A stretch of 64,000 nt of DNA from Acinetobacter dispersus (GTDB lineage Bacteria; Pseudomonadota; Gammaproteobacteria; Pseudomonadales; Moraxellaceae), in contig NZ_CP041970.1 in NCBI RefSeq assembly GCF_009884975.1, forward strand, positions 1,426,001 to 1,490,000, written 5' to 3'. The notes below the pieces were generated by a model. It did no database searches. It was not told the origin of the DNA and was given only the letters and a program-made list of their open reading frames with translations. Shown here piece by piece: positions 17,045-26,708 of this stretch; position 1 is the first letter of the stretch; each line of letters begins with the position of its first letter. A program made the translations under genes and the position numbers.

Positions 17045-18247
17045 ATGTTTAATGTATTGTCTCGCTTGAGTTTAGTTAGCAAAATTATTATCGCTATTTT
17101 TCTAGGGATTGGAGTAGCACTTCTCTTTCCTAACTTTACACCCTATTTAAGTCTATTGGGTGAATTATTCATTAAAGCATTAAAGTCTGTTGCACCGATT
17201 TTAGTTTTTGTCTTGGTTCTATCTTCAATTGCAAATTTCCAGATTGGTCAGAGCTCGAATATCAGACCTGTGCTTGTACTATATGTTGTCGGTATGCTAC
17301 TTGCCGCATTTAGTGCAGTAACAGCAAGTATTATGTTCCCAAGCCAGCTGTTTTTACATATGCCAGCTGAAACTGGATTACAAGCGCCAGGCAGTCTTGC
17401 GGAAATTCTAAAGAATTTACTTTTAAGCTTTATTGCAAACCCAGTACAAGCTATTGGTGAAGCAAACTTTATTGGTATTTTAGCATGGGCCATTGGTCTA
17501 GGATTAGCTTTACGCCATAGTTCAGATACAACGAAGCAGGTTCTGACGGATGTTGCTCATGCTGTGAACAAAATTATTCATACCGTAATTGGTTTTGCAC
17601 CTATTGGTATTTTTGGTTTAGTTGCCGTGACTTTTGCTGATGCAGGTCTAGCTACACTGACCAGCTATGCACGCCTTTTAGCTGTATTAGTGGGAACAAT
17701 GGCATTTGTTGCACTTGTGATTAACCCAATTCTCGTTGCAATCACAATGAAGGCTAACCCTTACCCATTGGTATTCACTTGCTTAAAAGAAAGTGGAATT
17801 ACTGCTTTCTTCACGCGTAGTTCAGCAGCTAATATTCCTGTCAATTTGGACTTGGCTCAGCGTTTAGGTGTAAATGAAGCTACGGCTAGTGTCTCAATTC
17901 CATTGGGTGCGACCATTAATATGGCAGGTGCTGCAGTGACCATCACGGTACTTACTCTCGCTGCTGTACATACACTCGGAATTCCAGTTGATTTAAGCAC
18001 CATGATTATTTTATCTGTGGTTGCAACGGTTTCTGCTTGCGGTGCATCAGGTGTTGCAGGTGGGTCTTTACTGTTAATTCCTGTTGCTTGTAGCTTATTT
18101 GGTATATCATCTGAAATTGCCATGCAGATCGTTGCCATTGGTATGATTATCAGTGTATTGCAAGATTCAACAGAAACAGCGTTAAATTCATCAACAGATG
18201 TATTATTTACCGCTGCAGTTGATTTCAGAGACCGTTCAAATTCATAG
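17045..18247 (+). CDS. sstT: Serine/threonine:sodium symporter
   Basis: 400 residues of the DAACS dicarboxylate/amino-acid:cation symporter family with about nine membrane segments. SstT-specific stretches are [22 protein letters not shown], the ion- and substrate-binding [10 protein letters not shown], and [19 protein letters not shown]. It brings serine and threonine into the cell with sodium across the inner membrane. AAGG lies eight bases before the ATG. The DUF1275 gene follows after six bases, suggesting one transcript through 19477. Confidence 0.95.
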   Translation: MFNVLSRLSLVSKIIIAIFLGIGVALLFPNFTPYLSLLGELFIKALKSVAPILVFVLVLSSIANFQIGQSSNIRPVLVLYVVGMLLAAFSAVTASIMFPSQLFLHMPAETGLQAPGSLAEILKNLLLSFIANPVQAIGEANFIGILAWAIGLGLALRHSSDTTKQVLTDVAHAVNKIIHTVIGFAPIGIFGLVAVTFADAGLATLTSYARLLAVLVGTMAFVALVINPILVAITMKANPYPLVFTCLKESGITAFFTRSSAANIPVNLDLAQRLGVNEATASVSIPLGATINMAGAAVTITVLTLAAVHTLGIPVDLSTMIILSVVATVSACGASGVAGGSLLLIPVACSLFGISSEIAMQIVAIGMIISVLQDSTETALNSSTDVLFTAAVDFRDRSNS

Positions 18248-18253
18248 GTTGAT

Positions 18254-18934
18254 ATGCCACTTCAACGTTTACCTAACTGGATTCAACTTGGTGCTTTCTT
18301 ACTTGCACTGAATGCAGGGATGGTAAACGTTTTAGGTTTATTTACGCTCCTACATCAATCAGTTTCTCATATGACAGGTAATGTCAGCATGCTCGCAATG
18401 AGTTTGCTGGACTGGCAGCCTGAACATTTTATCTATCTCAGTCTGATTGTCATTTGCTTTATTATCGGTTCTTTTTATAGTGGCCTGATTCTTGGCAATG
18501 GCAATGTTGCCTTTGGTCGGCACTATGGCCTGCCGCTTAGCTTAGTTGCGATCTTTTTATTCCTGACCTGGTTACTACTTCCCTATTTTCCTCGATATGG
18601 CCTATTGTGGGCCTGTGTGGCGATGGGAGTACAAAATGCCATGGTGAGCCATTATAAAGGCGCAATTATTCGTACAACGCACTTATCTGGTGTACTCACG
18701 GATATTGGTTTAGCATTAGGTTATAAAGCACGTGGATTAAAAGTAGAAAAACGTCGCATTTTTCTCCATCTACTCATCTTTACAGGCTTTTTATGCGGTG
18801 GGCTCATTGCGAGTGTGCTTTATCCTTATTTAAAATTACAGACCTTTCTCATTCCTGCAGGCTTAAGCCTAGCAATGAGTATGGCCTATTGGATTTTCTA
18901 TTTTCGTTCTTCATCAAACTCAAATTTGGATTGA
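18254..18934 (+). CDS. YoaK-family (DUF1275) membrane protein
   Basis: 226 residues with about six membrane segments. LNAGMVNVLGLFTLLHQSVSHMTGNVSMLAMSL (residues 15-50) and QNAMVSHYKGAIIRTTHLSGVLTDIGLALG are the conserved DUF1275 blocks. The molecular role of this family is unknown; transport has been suggested. It begins six bases after sstT and ends three bases before the DUF2058 gene. Confidence 0.88.
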   Translation: MPLQRLPNWIQLGAFLLALNAGMVNVLGLFTLLHQSVSHMTGNVSMLAMSLLDWQPEHFIYLSLIVICFIIGSFYSGLILGNGNVAFGRHYGLPLSLVAIFLFLTWLLLPYFPRYGLLWACVAMGVQNAMVSHYKGAIIRTTHLSGVLTDIGLALGYKARGLKVEKRRIFLHLLIFTGFLCGGLIASVLYPYLKLQTFLIPAGLSLAMSMAYWIFYFRSSSNSNLD

Positions 18935-18937
18935 ATT

Positions 18938-19477
18938 ATGGTTAAAAATGCATTGCAAGCTCAATTGTTAAAAGCGGGTTTGGTTGATAATAAGAAAGCA
19001 AAGAAATTAACCAAGCAAGCACAGCATGGGCAACGTACTGGACAAAATGATGATGCGGCATTAAAAGCTGAAATTGATCGTGCCAAGCAAGAAAAGTTAG
19101 CCAAAGACCAAGCATTAAATTTAGAAAAGCAGAACATTTTGGAAGAAAAAGCCTTAAAAGCATCCATCATCCAAATGATCAAACATCATAAAGTAAAAGA
19201 AATTGAAGGTGATATCACTTATCAATTTATTGATGAAGGTAAAATCAAAAAAGTCTATCTTTCACAGCAAGTTTATAATGCACTGGTTTCAGGCTCGCTG
19301 GTGGTTGCCAAAGATCAAGGCAGCTATGCTTATCTGCCTAAAGCACTTGCAGAAAAAATTGATCAGAAAATGCAAGGTTTCATTTTAGTGAATAATAATA
19401 CCGAGAAAAATGATCAAACCACAGATGAGGAAGATCCATACGCAGCATACGTTATTCCAGATGATCTAATGTGGTAA
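18938..19477 (+). CDS. DUF2058 (YaiL-type) protein
   Basis: 179 residues: a highly charged Lys/Gln-rich coiled N-terminus (NALQAQLLKAGLVDNKKAKKLTKQ, residues 4-27, typical of YaiL) followed by a compact domain with YQFIDEGKIKKVYLS. The Escherichia coli relative is described as nucleoid- or ribosome-associated, but its function is not settled. It follows the DUF1275 gene by three bases. Confidence 0.85.
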   Translation: MVKNALQAQLLKAGLVDNKKAKKLTKQAQHGQRTGQNDDAALKAEIDRAKQEKLAKDQALNLEKQNILEEKALKASIIQMIKHHKVKEIEGDITYQFIDEGKIKKVYLSQQVYNALVSGSLVVAKDQGSYAYLPKALAEKIDQKMQGFILVNNNTEKNDQTTDEEDPYAAYVIPDDLMW

Positions 19478-19591
19478 ATCACCTTAGGCTTATGTAAGAA
19501 TGCCTTTACAAATCGTATGTAAACTGTGATCAAACTCATATAAAACCCTATTACACCTTACAATTCCTGTTCAAAGAATTTATAAGGTGTT

Positions 19592-20839
19592 TTGGGTTTG
19601 GATTATTTAAATTATATGCGTAGCGAGTTAAGCCACTATCCATGGTTAGAGACTACACTTGCATTAGCAGTTTTGATTTTATTTGCAGCACTTGCTAACT
19701 TTATAGCTAAAAGAATTATTGTCCGTGGTATCCGCCATTTAATTACAAAATTTAAATCCCCAAACCAAGCAATCTTTGCACAGCATAGTGTTACTCGCCG
19801 CTTTGCCAATATCGTGCCTGCGCTTGTGATTATGAATGGTATTGTGACTGTTCCACATTTGCCAGAAAAGTTCATTAGCTTCGTACAAATGGGTGCACAA
19901 GCTTTTATCTTCCTGACACTTGCACTTACCGTCAGTGAAGCACTCAACATCTTTAATCTAGTTTATCAACGCAACCCTAAATCAAGAAATAAACCGATTA
20001 AGGGCTATCTACAACTGGTTAAACTGATCTTATTCGTTGTTTGTGGTCTAATGATTTTAGGCACCTTCTTGAAAAAAGATGTATTCACCTTGCTTGCTGG
20101 TTTCGGTGCGATGGCAGCAGTATTGATGTTAGTGTTCCAAAATACTATTCTTTCTTTGGTTGCCAGTGTTCAAATCGCTTCTTATGACATGGTTCGTATT
20201 GGTGACTGGATTGAAATGCCATCTTTAAATGCAGACGGCGATGTCATTGATATGTCATTACATACGGTGACCGTACAGAACTTTGATAAGACTTTTACCA
20301 CAATTCCGACCAATAAACTGGTAACAGATACCTTTAGAAACTGGCGCGGTATGAGCGAATCAGGCTGTCGTCGTATTAAACGTTCACTGTTCCTAGATCA
20401 AAGCAGTGTTCACTTCATGAGCGATGAAGAACAGCAAAAATTAAAAGATTTTCTGCTATTAGATCAATATCTTGATGCTAAGAAATCTGAAATTGAAGAG
20501 TTTAATAACCACCTAAGCAATCAGTCTCAATACAATCAACGTCGTTTGACCAATCTGGGGACTTTCCGTGCTTATGTTGAGTTTTACTTACGTCAGCATC
20601 ACGGGATTGCCCAAAACCAAACTATTCTGGTACGTCAAATGCAACCAACCAGTGAAGGCTTACCTTTAGAAATCTATGCATTTACCAATACCATTGCATG
20701 GGCTTCGTATGAAGCAATCCAATCTGATATTTTCGATCACTTGATTGCAATTATTCCTGAATTTGGCTTGAGAATTTATCAAGCGCCATCTGGTCATGAT
20801 TTCCAGATGCTTACTACAGAGCAAGAAACAAAAGCTTAA
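19592..20839 (+). CDS. Small-conductance mechanosensitive channel, YbdG-type (MscS family)
   Basis: 415 residues. The start is TTG (19592, or 19598 with better spacing to AAGGTG); the first ATG at 19616 is too far from the ribosome binding site. Three to five N-terminal membrane segments lead into the MscS pore helix and beta domain (GAMAAVLMLVFQNTILSLVASVQI, then DMVRIGDWIEMPSLNADGDVIDMSLHTVTVQNFD). The C-terminal part (WRGMSESGCRRIKRSL onward) is specific to YbdG. It releases solutes on osmotic downshock through the inner membrane. Confidence 0.92.
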   Translation: MGLDYLNYMRSELSHYPWLETTLALAVLILFAALANFIAKRIIVRGIRHLITKFKSPNQAIFAQHSVTRRFANIVPALVIMNGIVTVPHLPEKFISFVQMGAQAFIFLTLALTVSEALNIFNLVYQRNPKSRNKPIKGYLQLVKLILFVVCGLMILGTFLKKDVFTLLAGFGAMAAVLMLVFQNTILSLVASVQIASYDMVRIGDWIEMPSLNADGDVIDMSLHTVTVQNFDKTFTTIPTNKLVTDTFRNWRGMSESGCRRIKRSLFLDQSSVHFMSDEEQQKLKDFLLLDQYLDAKKSEIEEFNNHLSNQSQYNQRRLTNLGTFRAYVEFYLRQHHGIAQNQTILVRQMQPTSEGLPLEIYAFTNTIAWASYEAIQSDIFDHLIAIIPEFGLRIYQAPSGHDFQMLTTEQETKA

Positions 20840-20850
20840 ATCAAAAAGTT

Positions 20851-20876
20851 AAAAAAGCACCTTAGGGTGCTTTTTT
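20851..20876. terminator. Bidirectional intrinsic terminator
   Basis: AAAAAAGCACC / GGGTGCTTTTTT, shared by the convergent ybdG-like gene and the minus-strand gene whose stop codon overlaps its last bases. Confidence 0.88.
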
Positions 20877-21129
20877 AATGATTCAACTCAAAGTACTTCT
20901 TACACCCTTGCATCCACTCCTCTGATACCGGTGGCTCTTCTGGATTTTCTGTATTAGCTAACTCACAATCTGCGGGATTGCTTAATCGATTGTCCCTAGG
21001 AAAAGAATAACCATAATAGCCATCACTATTCTCCTGATAGCCACCCGTTTTTTTATAATCCCAATATAAGTAACAGACAAAAGCCAATGTCATCCCCAAC
21101 ATGACAAAGAACAATCCTTTTAAACTCAT
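20875..21129 (-). CDS. Small membrane-anchored protein, unknown
   Basis: 84 residues. One N-terminal membrane segment (residues 4-24) is followed by a polar tail rich in Gly, Tyr and acidic residues, with two cysteines (ADCELA, GCKKYF) that may pair in the periplasm. No family is recognised. The stop codon lies inside the shared terminator. Confidence 0.6.
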   Translation of the reverse strand: MSLKGLFFVMLGMTLAFVCYLYWDYKKTGGYQENSDGYYGYSFPRDNRLSNPADCELANTENPEEPPVSEEWMQGCKKYFELNH

Positions 21130-21270
21130 TCATTGCTCTAAGCTTATTTTTTCAACATTATAAACAAATTTATTAAACATTTAGGGATAAGTTTCTACTT
21201 CTAGTAAAAGAAAATTTTGAGCAGCTTTTAGTCTGCTCTTCATTTGAAGCGCAAAACTCTATAACACATT

Positions 21271-21299
21271 AAAAAAGCCCCAATAACATTTGGGGCTTT
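21271..21299 (-). terminator. Intrinsic terminator, 21316 gene
   Basis: AAAGCCCCAA / TTTGGGGCTTT with a T run in the minus sense, 17 bases beyond the stop codon. Confidence 0.85.
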
Positions 21300-21315
21300 A
21301 GGCGGACGATTTAAC

Positions 21316-21597
21316 TCAGTCCCACTCTAACTGAAACTGAATATTGGTGTTGGTAAAATTAGGATTTAAGAAAACTCTGTAACCTGCCTCCTTTAATTCA
21401 GTCACAACAATATCCGCATCCTCACTACTCACCTCATGTTTTGAAAATTGTTGCAATGCATCTCGGTCGCCGTCATTGGCCCTTAATTTGATCGTACTGG
21501 AAATCTTTGAGAGAATTTTATCTACAGTTAACTTTTTAACATTTGCATTAGAAATTGCAGTCGCTTTTGATGCTGGTAACAAAATTTCTTCGTTCAC
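21316..21597 (-). CDS. Small protein, unknown (accessory type)
   Basis: 93 residues, GTG start with GGCGGA upstream. It is mostly helical at the N-terminus (ANVKKLTVDKILSKISSTIKL) and ends in a beta-like FTNTNIQFQLEWD tail. It resembles small proteins carried by Acinetobacter phages and islands, but I cannot name a family. It lies between two other minus-strand genes and has its own terminator. Confidence 0.55.
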   Translation of the reverse strand: MNEEILLPASKATAISNANVKKLTVDKILSKISSTIKLRANDGDRDALQQFSKHEVSSEDADIVVTELKEAGYRVFLNPNFTNTNIQFQLEWD

Positions 21598-21783
21598 CGT
21601 ATTCCGCCTGTGATATCAGAATAAGAAAAAAATTATAATATGTTCTATTTCCAGTTTTTCAAGCCCACTGAGCTAACTAAACGACAGATTTTGGCGCGCA
21701 AACCATTTTCCTGCATCTACTGTATAAAAAAACATCGACATTGATAAGCACAGCAACCTTTCGCGGCATTCTTCTCCCCCAAT

Positions 21784-22296
21784 TCACCGACTAATTTTAA
21801 GTGGTTTCATTTCTACATTTTTCTGAGGTGGAAGAACCATCTGAACGCGTTTATTCGAACTACCACGAGCCTCAACATCACCAATCGTTAAATTATATCT
21901 TAGCGTTTCACCTGAAATACTTGACCCATCCATGATAATGGACGCATTGCCTTTTAATAAAATTTCAGTTGCTGTAGTGTTGTACTCAACACGATTGGCT
22001 TTACCATAAACCATTCCCTTTTCCTCACTCACTTTTTGCTGAAATCTGACAGGACTTCCAGTTAGCGTCAGTTGATAAGGTTGGTCATTTTTCAGAGTTC
22101 CTATGGCTTTAGCCGCTTGGATATCAATCGTACCTTGTTTAATTTGGATATTAGAAGCCGAAAAAGTACTTTGATTTGGGCTATAAAGCGTATCCGCAGC
22201 TTCAATATAAATCGACTGCTGAAAGTCAGACTCAAGCGCATAAACATATGTACTGCACATCAAAATTGATGTAATCGAAACAATTTTCTTCATCAT
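21784..22296 (-). CDS. LptA/OstA-like periplasmic protein (orphan)
   Basis: 170 residues with a signal peptide (cut near VYA-LE). The mature chain has the OstA beta-jellyroll pattern: IYIEAADTLYSPNQSTFSASNIQIKQGTIDIQAAKA, then RVEYNTTATEILLKGNASI. LptA carries lipopolysaccharide across the periplasm. The usual gene sits with kdsC, lptC and lptB, none of which is here, so this is probably a paralogue with its own role. Two ATG codons are adjacent; either may start. Confidence 0.78.
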   Translation of the reverse strand: MMKKIVSITSILMCSTYVYALESDFQQSIYIEAADTLYSPNQSTFSASNIQIKQGTIDIQAAKAIGTLKNDQPYQLTLTGSPVRFQQKVSEEKGMVYGKANRVEYNTTATEILLKGNASIIMDGSSISGETLRYNLTIGDVEARGSSNKRVQMVLPPQKNVEMKPLKISR

Positions 22297-22427
22297 GATA
22301 TTATTTTAGATCTATGCATTTATAAACGGCTGATATTAGCACAAGATGAGATTAATTCTTATTTAAAATAATTAAATGAGCGTAAATACCGACTCTAAAT
22401 ATTAGAAAATGTCTGATGATTAAAACT

Positions 22428-22449
22428 GAGAGAGGAAAATCTCCTCTCA
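22428..22449 (-). terminator. Intrinsic terminator, 22458 gene
   Basis: GAGAGGA / TCCTCTC stem, T-rich on the minus-strand 3' side, just past the lipoprotein stop codon. Confidence 0.7.
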
Positions 22450-22457
22450 CAAGCTGT

Positions 22458-22790
22458 TTATTGACAATTGATATCCAGTTTTTCAGCATAATAATCAGTC
22501 GATATTTTTAAATCAGACATCAACTTCTCTTTGCTATAGTCCTTGGGTGCCAGTTTTAGTAAAGCAGGAATATACTTTGATTCATATAGATTAGGATAAT
22601 CTTTGCAAAGTACACGTGTCTGCTCTTGCTTTGGTGTATCAGGATTATCCAAAATGTCCATGTATTCGGAGATTTTATTGTCCACGACCTCAAAACTTTC
22701 TTGTGCTTGCTCACTTTTAACTTCGGGTTGCTTGTTACAACCTACAAATAAGATTGAGATTAAGCCTAGAGATAGAATTCTGATTTTCAT
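22458..22790 (-). CDS. Small predicted lipoprotein, unknown
   Basis: The start at 22790 (MKIRILSLGLISILFVGC) gives 110 residues with a clean lipobox (LFVGC). The longer frame from 22829 would bury it. The mature part is acidic and helical, with two cysteines (VLCKDYP, DINC) that may form a disulfide. No family is recognised. It probably sits on the periplasmic face of a membrane. Confidence 0.7.
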   Translation of the reverse strand: MKIRILSLGLISILFVGCNKQPEVKSEQAQESFEVVDNKISEYMDILDNPDTPKQEQTRVLCKDYPNLYESKYIPALLKLAPKDYSKEKLMSDLKISTDYYAEKLDINCQ

Positions 22791-23007
22791 AACAATACTG
22801 CATACCATAAATTCATAGAAATCCGCCATTGCGGGTCATTTGTTCTAATTTATCATTAAAGTACGACACCGCAGATATGTTTTGTACCTGTTGGGTAAGA
22901 AAAATTTAACCGTAGATGATCGAGCAAAAAATTCTATAGATTTTTCCTCAGCACTCACTCCGTGATTTAAATCATCTTATTTCAAAATTAGGCAAAGGAT
23001 AAAAATA

Positions 23008-23037
23008 GAAGTGGCTTTTCATTTAAAAAACCACTTC
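23008..23037 (-). terminator. Intrinsic terminator, 23053 gene
   Basis: GAAGTGG / CCACTTC arms with TATTTTT following in the minus sense, 16 bases past the stop codon. Confidence 0.65.
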
Positions 23038-23052
23038 CAGCTCAGGTATTAA

Positions 23053-24924
23053 TTATAAATAAATTTCAGGTGGATACGGCGTATCGTCACTAATTGGCGT
23101 ATACAGTGTATTTTCAACAAAAAATCCGTTCGGTGCCTGTACAGTATCAATAGTGACAGAATCCTGCATTACTTGCGGATAAGCCCAGATAAACTGCTTC
23201 ATCAGTCCTAAAGGATTATTATTGTTCATATCTCCAAATACGCGCTGCCAGATTGGTGTTCGATAAGGCTTGGTGTTATCAAATCCATAGAGGTGAGCAA
23301 TTGAGGTATCAGGTACAAACCCTGCTAAATAAGCCACTTTATCTGCTGGATAGTTCAAATCTTGTGTTGGAATCTCTGCAACAGCTTGATGTGCCAAGCC
23401 TAAACGGGCTTCCAAAATCCAGTCATAGGCTTCCGTCATGATGTAATCGAAATTCGGATAGCTATAATGCTCGCTTGGATAATTGATATCTGTCGCCAAA
23501 GTTTCAATCGGGGTGCGAATCGTTGGAAAGAAAATCAATGGACACACTTTTGCTGTTGGATACTTGGCTTTAATCACTGTACGGATATCTCGACATGTCT
23601 GTCCTAGTTTATCGCGTAACCAAGCTTTAAACTCATCATATGGCGTACCAGTTTTATGAACAGCATCATAGATCGTTCCCAAATCTGGCGCATATAAACC
23701 TGTGTCTGCATTAAATGCCAATTTGGTTGGAAAATCATAGACACAAGGCAAATCAGTACCTTGGTTATACCACCACCATGGTTCACCAATCTGCATATTC
23801 ACGGGACAGCTACCAGCGACCATCGTATCTGCAAACTCAATAAATGCTTTATGTAGATAAGCCAAAGCATTTTGATCACAAGGGCTGAAAAAATAACTAG
23901 GCGGCTCGTAACCGGTACGACCTAAATTACTATTCCAATCGCGTTGTGCCCAAAACTCATTTGCACCCAACGAGTACATTTCAAAGCTCACGCCAAATAC
24001 AGGTTGCATCCCTGCGCTTTGTAGAGCCTGCGAAAATCGTTCATGCCATTTACGTGTACACGGATTTACAACAGCTTGGTTATTCACCAACGTATCAGGA
24101 ATTTGCCATTTATTAATACTACTGTTCCAAGACATCTCAGGATACTTTGACATACCACAATAATGATTGATCAAACCGTGATAGCCCAAAGCCTGCATAT
24201 TATCGACCAATCGCTGTGGATTCAGATCATAATGATCATCGTAGCTGGTACAGATGCCGTAGTCATGTTGCGGAACAGAAACGCGTTTGAGCGTAAGTTT
24301 AGCATTTGGCCCTGTGGTTACCGAATTTGTTAAGCGAATATAGCCATCTTCAGCTTGTGCCAATGGTTGAGTTGAATGAGCATTGTAACTTGAGCTAAAT
24401 CCAGAGAAAGAAATTCGCTGAATATTGGTGACTGGAAAAGACTCTGTTGCTGAAAATCCTGCTTTGACTGTATTCCAATCGATATGAATATGTGCCGAGC
24501 GAGATGCTGGCTGATTTGCATAGTTAAACAAGACAATGTAAGCAACCTTGTCCTCACCATTGGCTTTGTATTGCACAGTAAGTGTTGGTGTTAATGTTGG
24601 ATTATTTAACATCGGCATAGATGCCGAGAGTTCAATATCAAAATCCCAAATCACACCACTGTAATCATACTTGGTTTCATAAGCCAAAAATTTATGGTCT
24701 TTCGCGTCATACGAATCCCAAATAATCCCTGCAAGATCGGTTGTGGTACGTGAGCGAAATGATGCTTCAAAGCCATTCCCATAATTGGTGATCGCAAAAG
24801 ACATTGTTTGTGGACCATCAATACGCCAGTACTTTGGACTAAAACGATTAATCATTGAAGTTTGGATGCTTACTGCGGGAGTAGTTTTTAAATTTTTTTG
24901 TTTATATTCAAAAGTATTTGTCAT
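23053..24924 (-). CDS. Large phage-tail-like protein with TIM-barrel-type domain
   Basis: 623 residues with no signal peptide. Residues 1-220 are beta-rich (repeated aromatic strands, YDYSGVIWDFDIELSAS). The second half resembles glycosidase-like TIM barrels found in phage tail proteins: YGICTSYDDHYDLNPQRLVDNMQALGY, MQPVFGVSFEMY, then NMQIGEPWWWYN, in which Glu could be catalytic or a relic. The end is Pro-rich (SDDTPYPPEIYL). It stands alone with its own terminator, far from the lysis cassette at 48900. Tail origin is inferred from pattern only; an exported or cytoplasmic sugar-binding role cannot be excluded. Confidence 0.5.
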   Translation of the reverse strand: MTNTFEYKQKNLKTTPAVSIQTSMINRFSPKYWRIDGPQTMSFAITNYGNGFEASFRSRTTTDLAGIIWDSYDAKDHKFLAYETKYDYSGVIWDFDIELSASMPMLNNPTLTPTLTVQYKANGEDKVAYIVLFNYANQPASRSAHIHIDWNTVKAGFSATESFPVTNIQRISFSGFSSSYNAHSTQPLAQAEDGYIRLTNSVTTGPNAKLTLKRVSVPQHDYGICTSYDDHYDLNPQRLVDNMQALGYHGLINHYCGMSKYPEMSWNSSINKWQIPDTLVNNQAVVNPCTRKWHERFSQALQSAGMQPVFGVSFEMYSLGANEFWAQRDWNSNLGRTGYEPPSYFFSPCDQNALAYLHKAFIEFADTMVAGSCPVNMQIGEPWWWYNQGTDLPCVYDFPTKLAFNADTGLYAPDLGTIYDAVHKTGTPYDEFKAWLRDKLGQTCRDIRTVIKAKYPTAKVCPLIFFPTIRTPIETLATDINYPSEHYSYPNFDYIMTEAYDWILEARLGLAHQAVAEIPTQDLNYPADKVAYLAGFVPDTSIAHLYGFDNTKPYRTPIWQRVFGDMNNNNPLGLMKQFIWAYPQVMQDSVTIDTVQAPNGFFVENTLYTPISDDTPYPPEIYL

Positions 24925-25061
24925 TTTTTAAATGCTCTCTTTAATCACTGAATCTTTATATTAAGCGATCATGATTTTTTGACTGTTTGCATGAGTAAGG
25001 ATTGATTAAAAAGAACGCACTTATTTCGACTTTATGTAAAGCTAAACTGAATCTGATCAAT

Positions 25062-25091
25062 AAAAAAGCTCATCTTGTGACGAGCTCTTTT
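25062..25091 (-). terminator. Intrinsic terminator, 25108 gene
   Basis: AAAAAAGCTC / GAGCTCTTTT arms just beyond the stop of the beta-barrel gene. Confidence 0.8.
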
Positions 25092-25107
25092 ATTGAAAAA
25101 AGGATTC

Positions 25108-25761
25108 TTAGAAATTGTAACGAATACCCACTTTATAAGTGATCCCATCCAGGTCTAGCACATCAGATGCTGTGCTTTCACAAAAATAACCTGTGCATAC
25201 GTCATCAAAGTTTTCGATGTATAACCATTTATATCCAAGCCCTGCATAGCCTGCAATATCCTTTTGAAAATAGTGACCTAATTCAAAATCAATCGGCAGA
25301 GTTACATAGCGTAGTTTAGTATCATAGTCATCTGCATCAAGCCATGCATAACCAATACCAATACTTGCATTCGCATAAGTGTTGTTTTGATTATAAAATT
25401 TATAGCCACCTTTAACATTAATTTCAGTGCTATGCCAATCTGAACTTTTTTGGTAATTCAATCCAAATGTTGTACTTAAGGTATCCAAGGCTGTAAATGT
25501 AACGCCTGTACCAAAACCATTTAATTTCTCATGACCATCAATCGCATCCGACTGCAATCTAGAGCCATAATATTCTGCAAATACAGAAGTCTGAATTCCG
25601 CTACTCGTCTGACTGCGATAACCCTGATCTAAAGGTTGGATTGTCCGCTGCCCAAGTTCTTGGGGTGCGCCATAATTGACTTGTAAAGGAGCATCTGCCC
25701 AACCATTTACGCCCATGAGATATATAGTTACCCCCATCACCCCGACAAATATTTTTTTCAT
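25108..25761 (-). CDS. Outer-membrane beta-barrel protein
   Basis: 217 residues: signal peptide (to about WADA), then alternating hydrophobic/aromatic beta strands of a small eight-to-ten-stranded barrel (NAVIGIGYAWL-like repeats, e.g. YANASIGIGYAWLD, IAGYAGLGYKWLY), ending in KVGIRYNF. The C-terminal aromatic residue is the usual BAM recognition signal. A cysteine pair (DDVCTGYFC) lies in a loop. The function is unknown; the family contains small porin-like and adhesion proteins. Confidence 0.82.
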   Translation of the reverse strand: MKKIFVGVMGVTIYLMGVNGWADAPLQVNYGAPQELGQRTIQPLDQGYRSQTSSGIQTSVFAEYYGSRLQSDAIDGHEKLNGFGTGVTFTALDTLSTTFGLNYQKSSDWHSTEINVKGGYKFYNQNNTYANASIGIGYAWLDADDYDTKLRYVTLPIDFELGHYFQKDIAGYAGLGYKWLYIENFDDVCTGYFCESTASDVLDLDGITYKVGIRYNF

Positions 25762-25879
25762 CCTAATGCCTATTTTTATTTAAATTTAAGAGTTTAGAGA
25801 ATAATTTATTTTTTAATTTTTAAAAAATCTTTTTTGTTTAAAGACTATAAATAAAAATGAGAAACCGATATTTGGTAAA

Positions 25880-26149
25880 TTAATTGGTCGTTTTCGTGAA
25901 TTTATTCACACAGTAGTTATAACGCTCTTGAGCTGTTTGATGGTTACTTAATCGAATACATGAGCAGAAAAAATTTCCATCACCGTATTTAATTTCATTT
26001 GGTACAGCAACACCAGCACATTGCAAATCAGTCTGGCCTATACTCGGAACAAGAATACGATCATCCACTTTAAATGCGTAAACGAAGCCACCAATAATTA
26101 TGAAGATAAGAACAAAAATAGGTGCATTATTCTTAATAAATTTTTTCAT
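25880..26149 (-). CDS. Small membrane protein with four-cysteine domain (copy 1), unknown
   Basis: 89 residues. The N-terminal membrane anchor (residues 8-28) is followed by a small domain with Cys at LQCAG, FFCSC and NYC. It aligns with the product of 51137-51391: C-x-GV-x-VP, then IKY, then NF, CSC, H, E, Y, YCVN and F are conserved in order. The cysteines probably form two disulfides outside the inner membrane. I know no family. No terminator is clear. Confidence 0.65.
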   Translation of the reverse strand: MKKFIKNNAPIFVLIFIIIGGFVYAFKVDDRILVPSIGQTDLQCAGVAVPNEIKYGDGNFFCSCIRLSNHQTAQERYNYCVNKFTKTTN

Positions 26150-26358
26150 TGTTCAAATATTTAACCACACAGCTCTAGCAGTCGAGATAAATGGCATCCC
26201 CTTCAACTACAGTAATATCTGTCATCTATATTCTCTGATAGGCACCCATCTACACTTTATAATCAAACACAAAAAACTTGATAAAATGAATACTTTTAAT
26301 CAACTAAGGTCTGGTTAATCCTTCAAAAGCAAAATCGTTACCAAGTTTTTCATTTTTT

Positions 26359-26661
26359 TTAGCGATAAATCTCTTTATCTAAGCGTCTAGAAATCCAATC
26401 AATAAAAGCTGTTTTATTGCTAAATTGAGGTGTATTAAACAAGTTAATATCCAGTTCAAAATGATCAAAATTCCGCAACTTATAAAGACCTGCTCCTAAA
26501 GGAATGAAATTAGTATGCGGATATTTAATTGCTTTTAGCGCATTTCTCAAAAATAATGCTTTGATTTGTATGTCACTGTTTTTATAGGATTGATAGCTTT
26601 GAGAGTTTATGAATAATTCATACTCACGATCTAAATTTTGAACAAGTTGAGAAAAAAACAC
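26359..26661 (-). CDS. Small protein, unknown (GTG start)
   Basis: The frame is open from 26748, but its first 29 codons run through a terminator. The GTG at 26661 has AAAGGAGCATAAA in front and gives 100 residues (MFFSQLVQNLDREYELFINS). The protein is helical at first, then has FIPLGAGLYKLRNFDHFELDINLF. No family is recognised. It is probably cytoplasmic. Confidence 0.6.
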   Translation of the reverse strand: MFFSQLVQNLDREYELFINSQSYQSYKNSDIQIKALFLRNALKAIKYPHTNFIPLGAGLYKLRNFDHFELDINLFNTPQFSNKTAFIDWISRRLDKEIYR

Positions 26662-26708
26662 TTTATGCTCCTTTATTATTGGAATTATTTTTATACCACA
26701 TAAAAATA

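Noticed and set aside
26100..26318. Plus-strand 72-codon frame with a signal-like start
   Set aside because: Overlaps the start and promoter of the cysteine-rich gene at 25880-26149, which has family support; no ribosome binding site.
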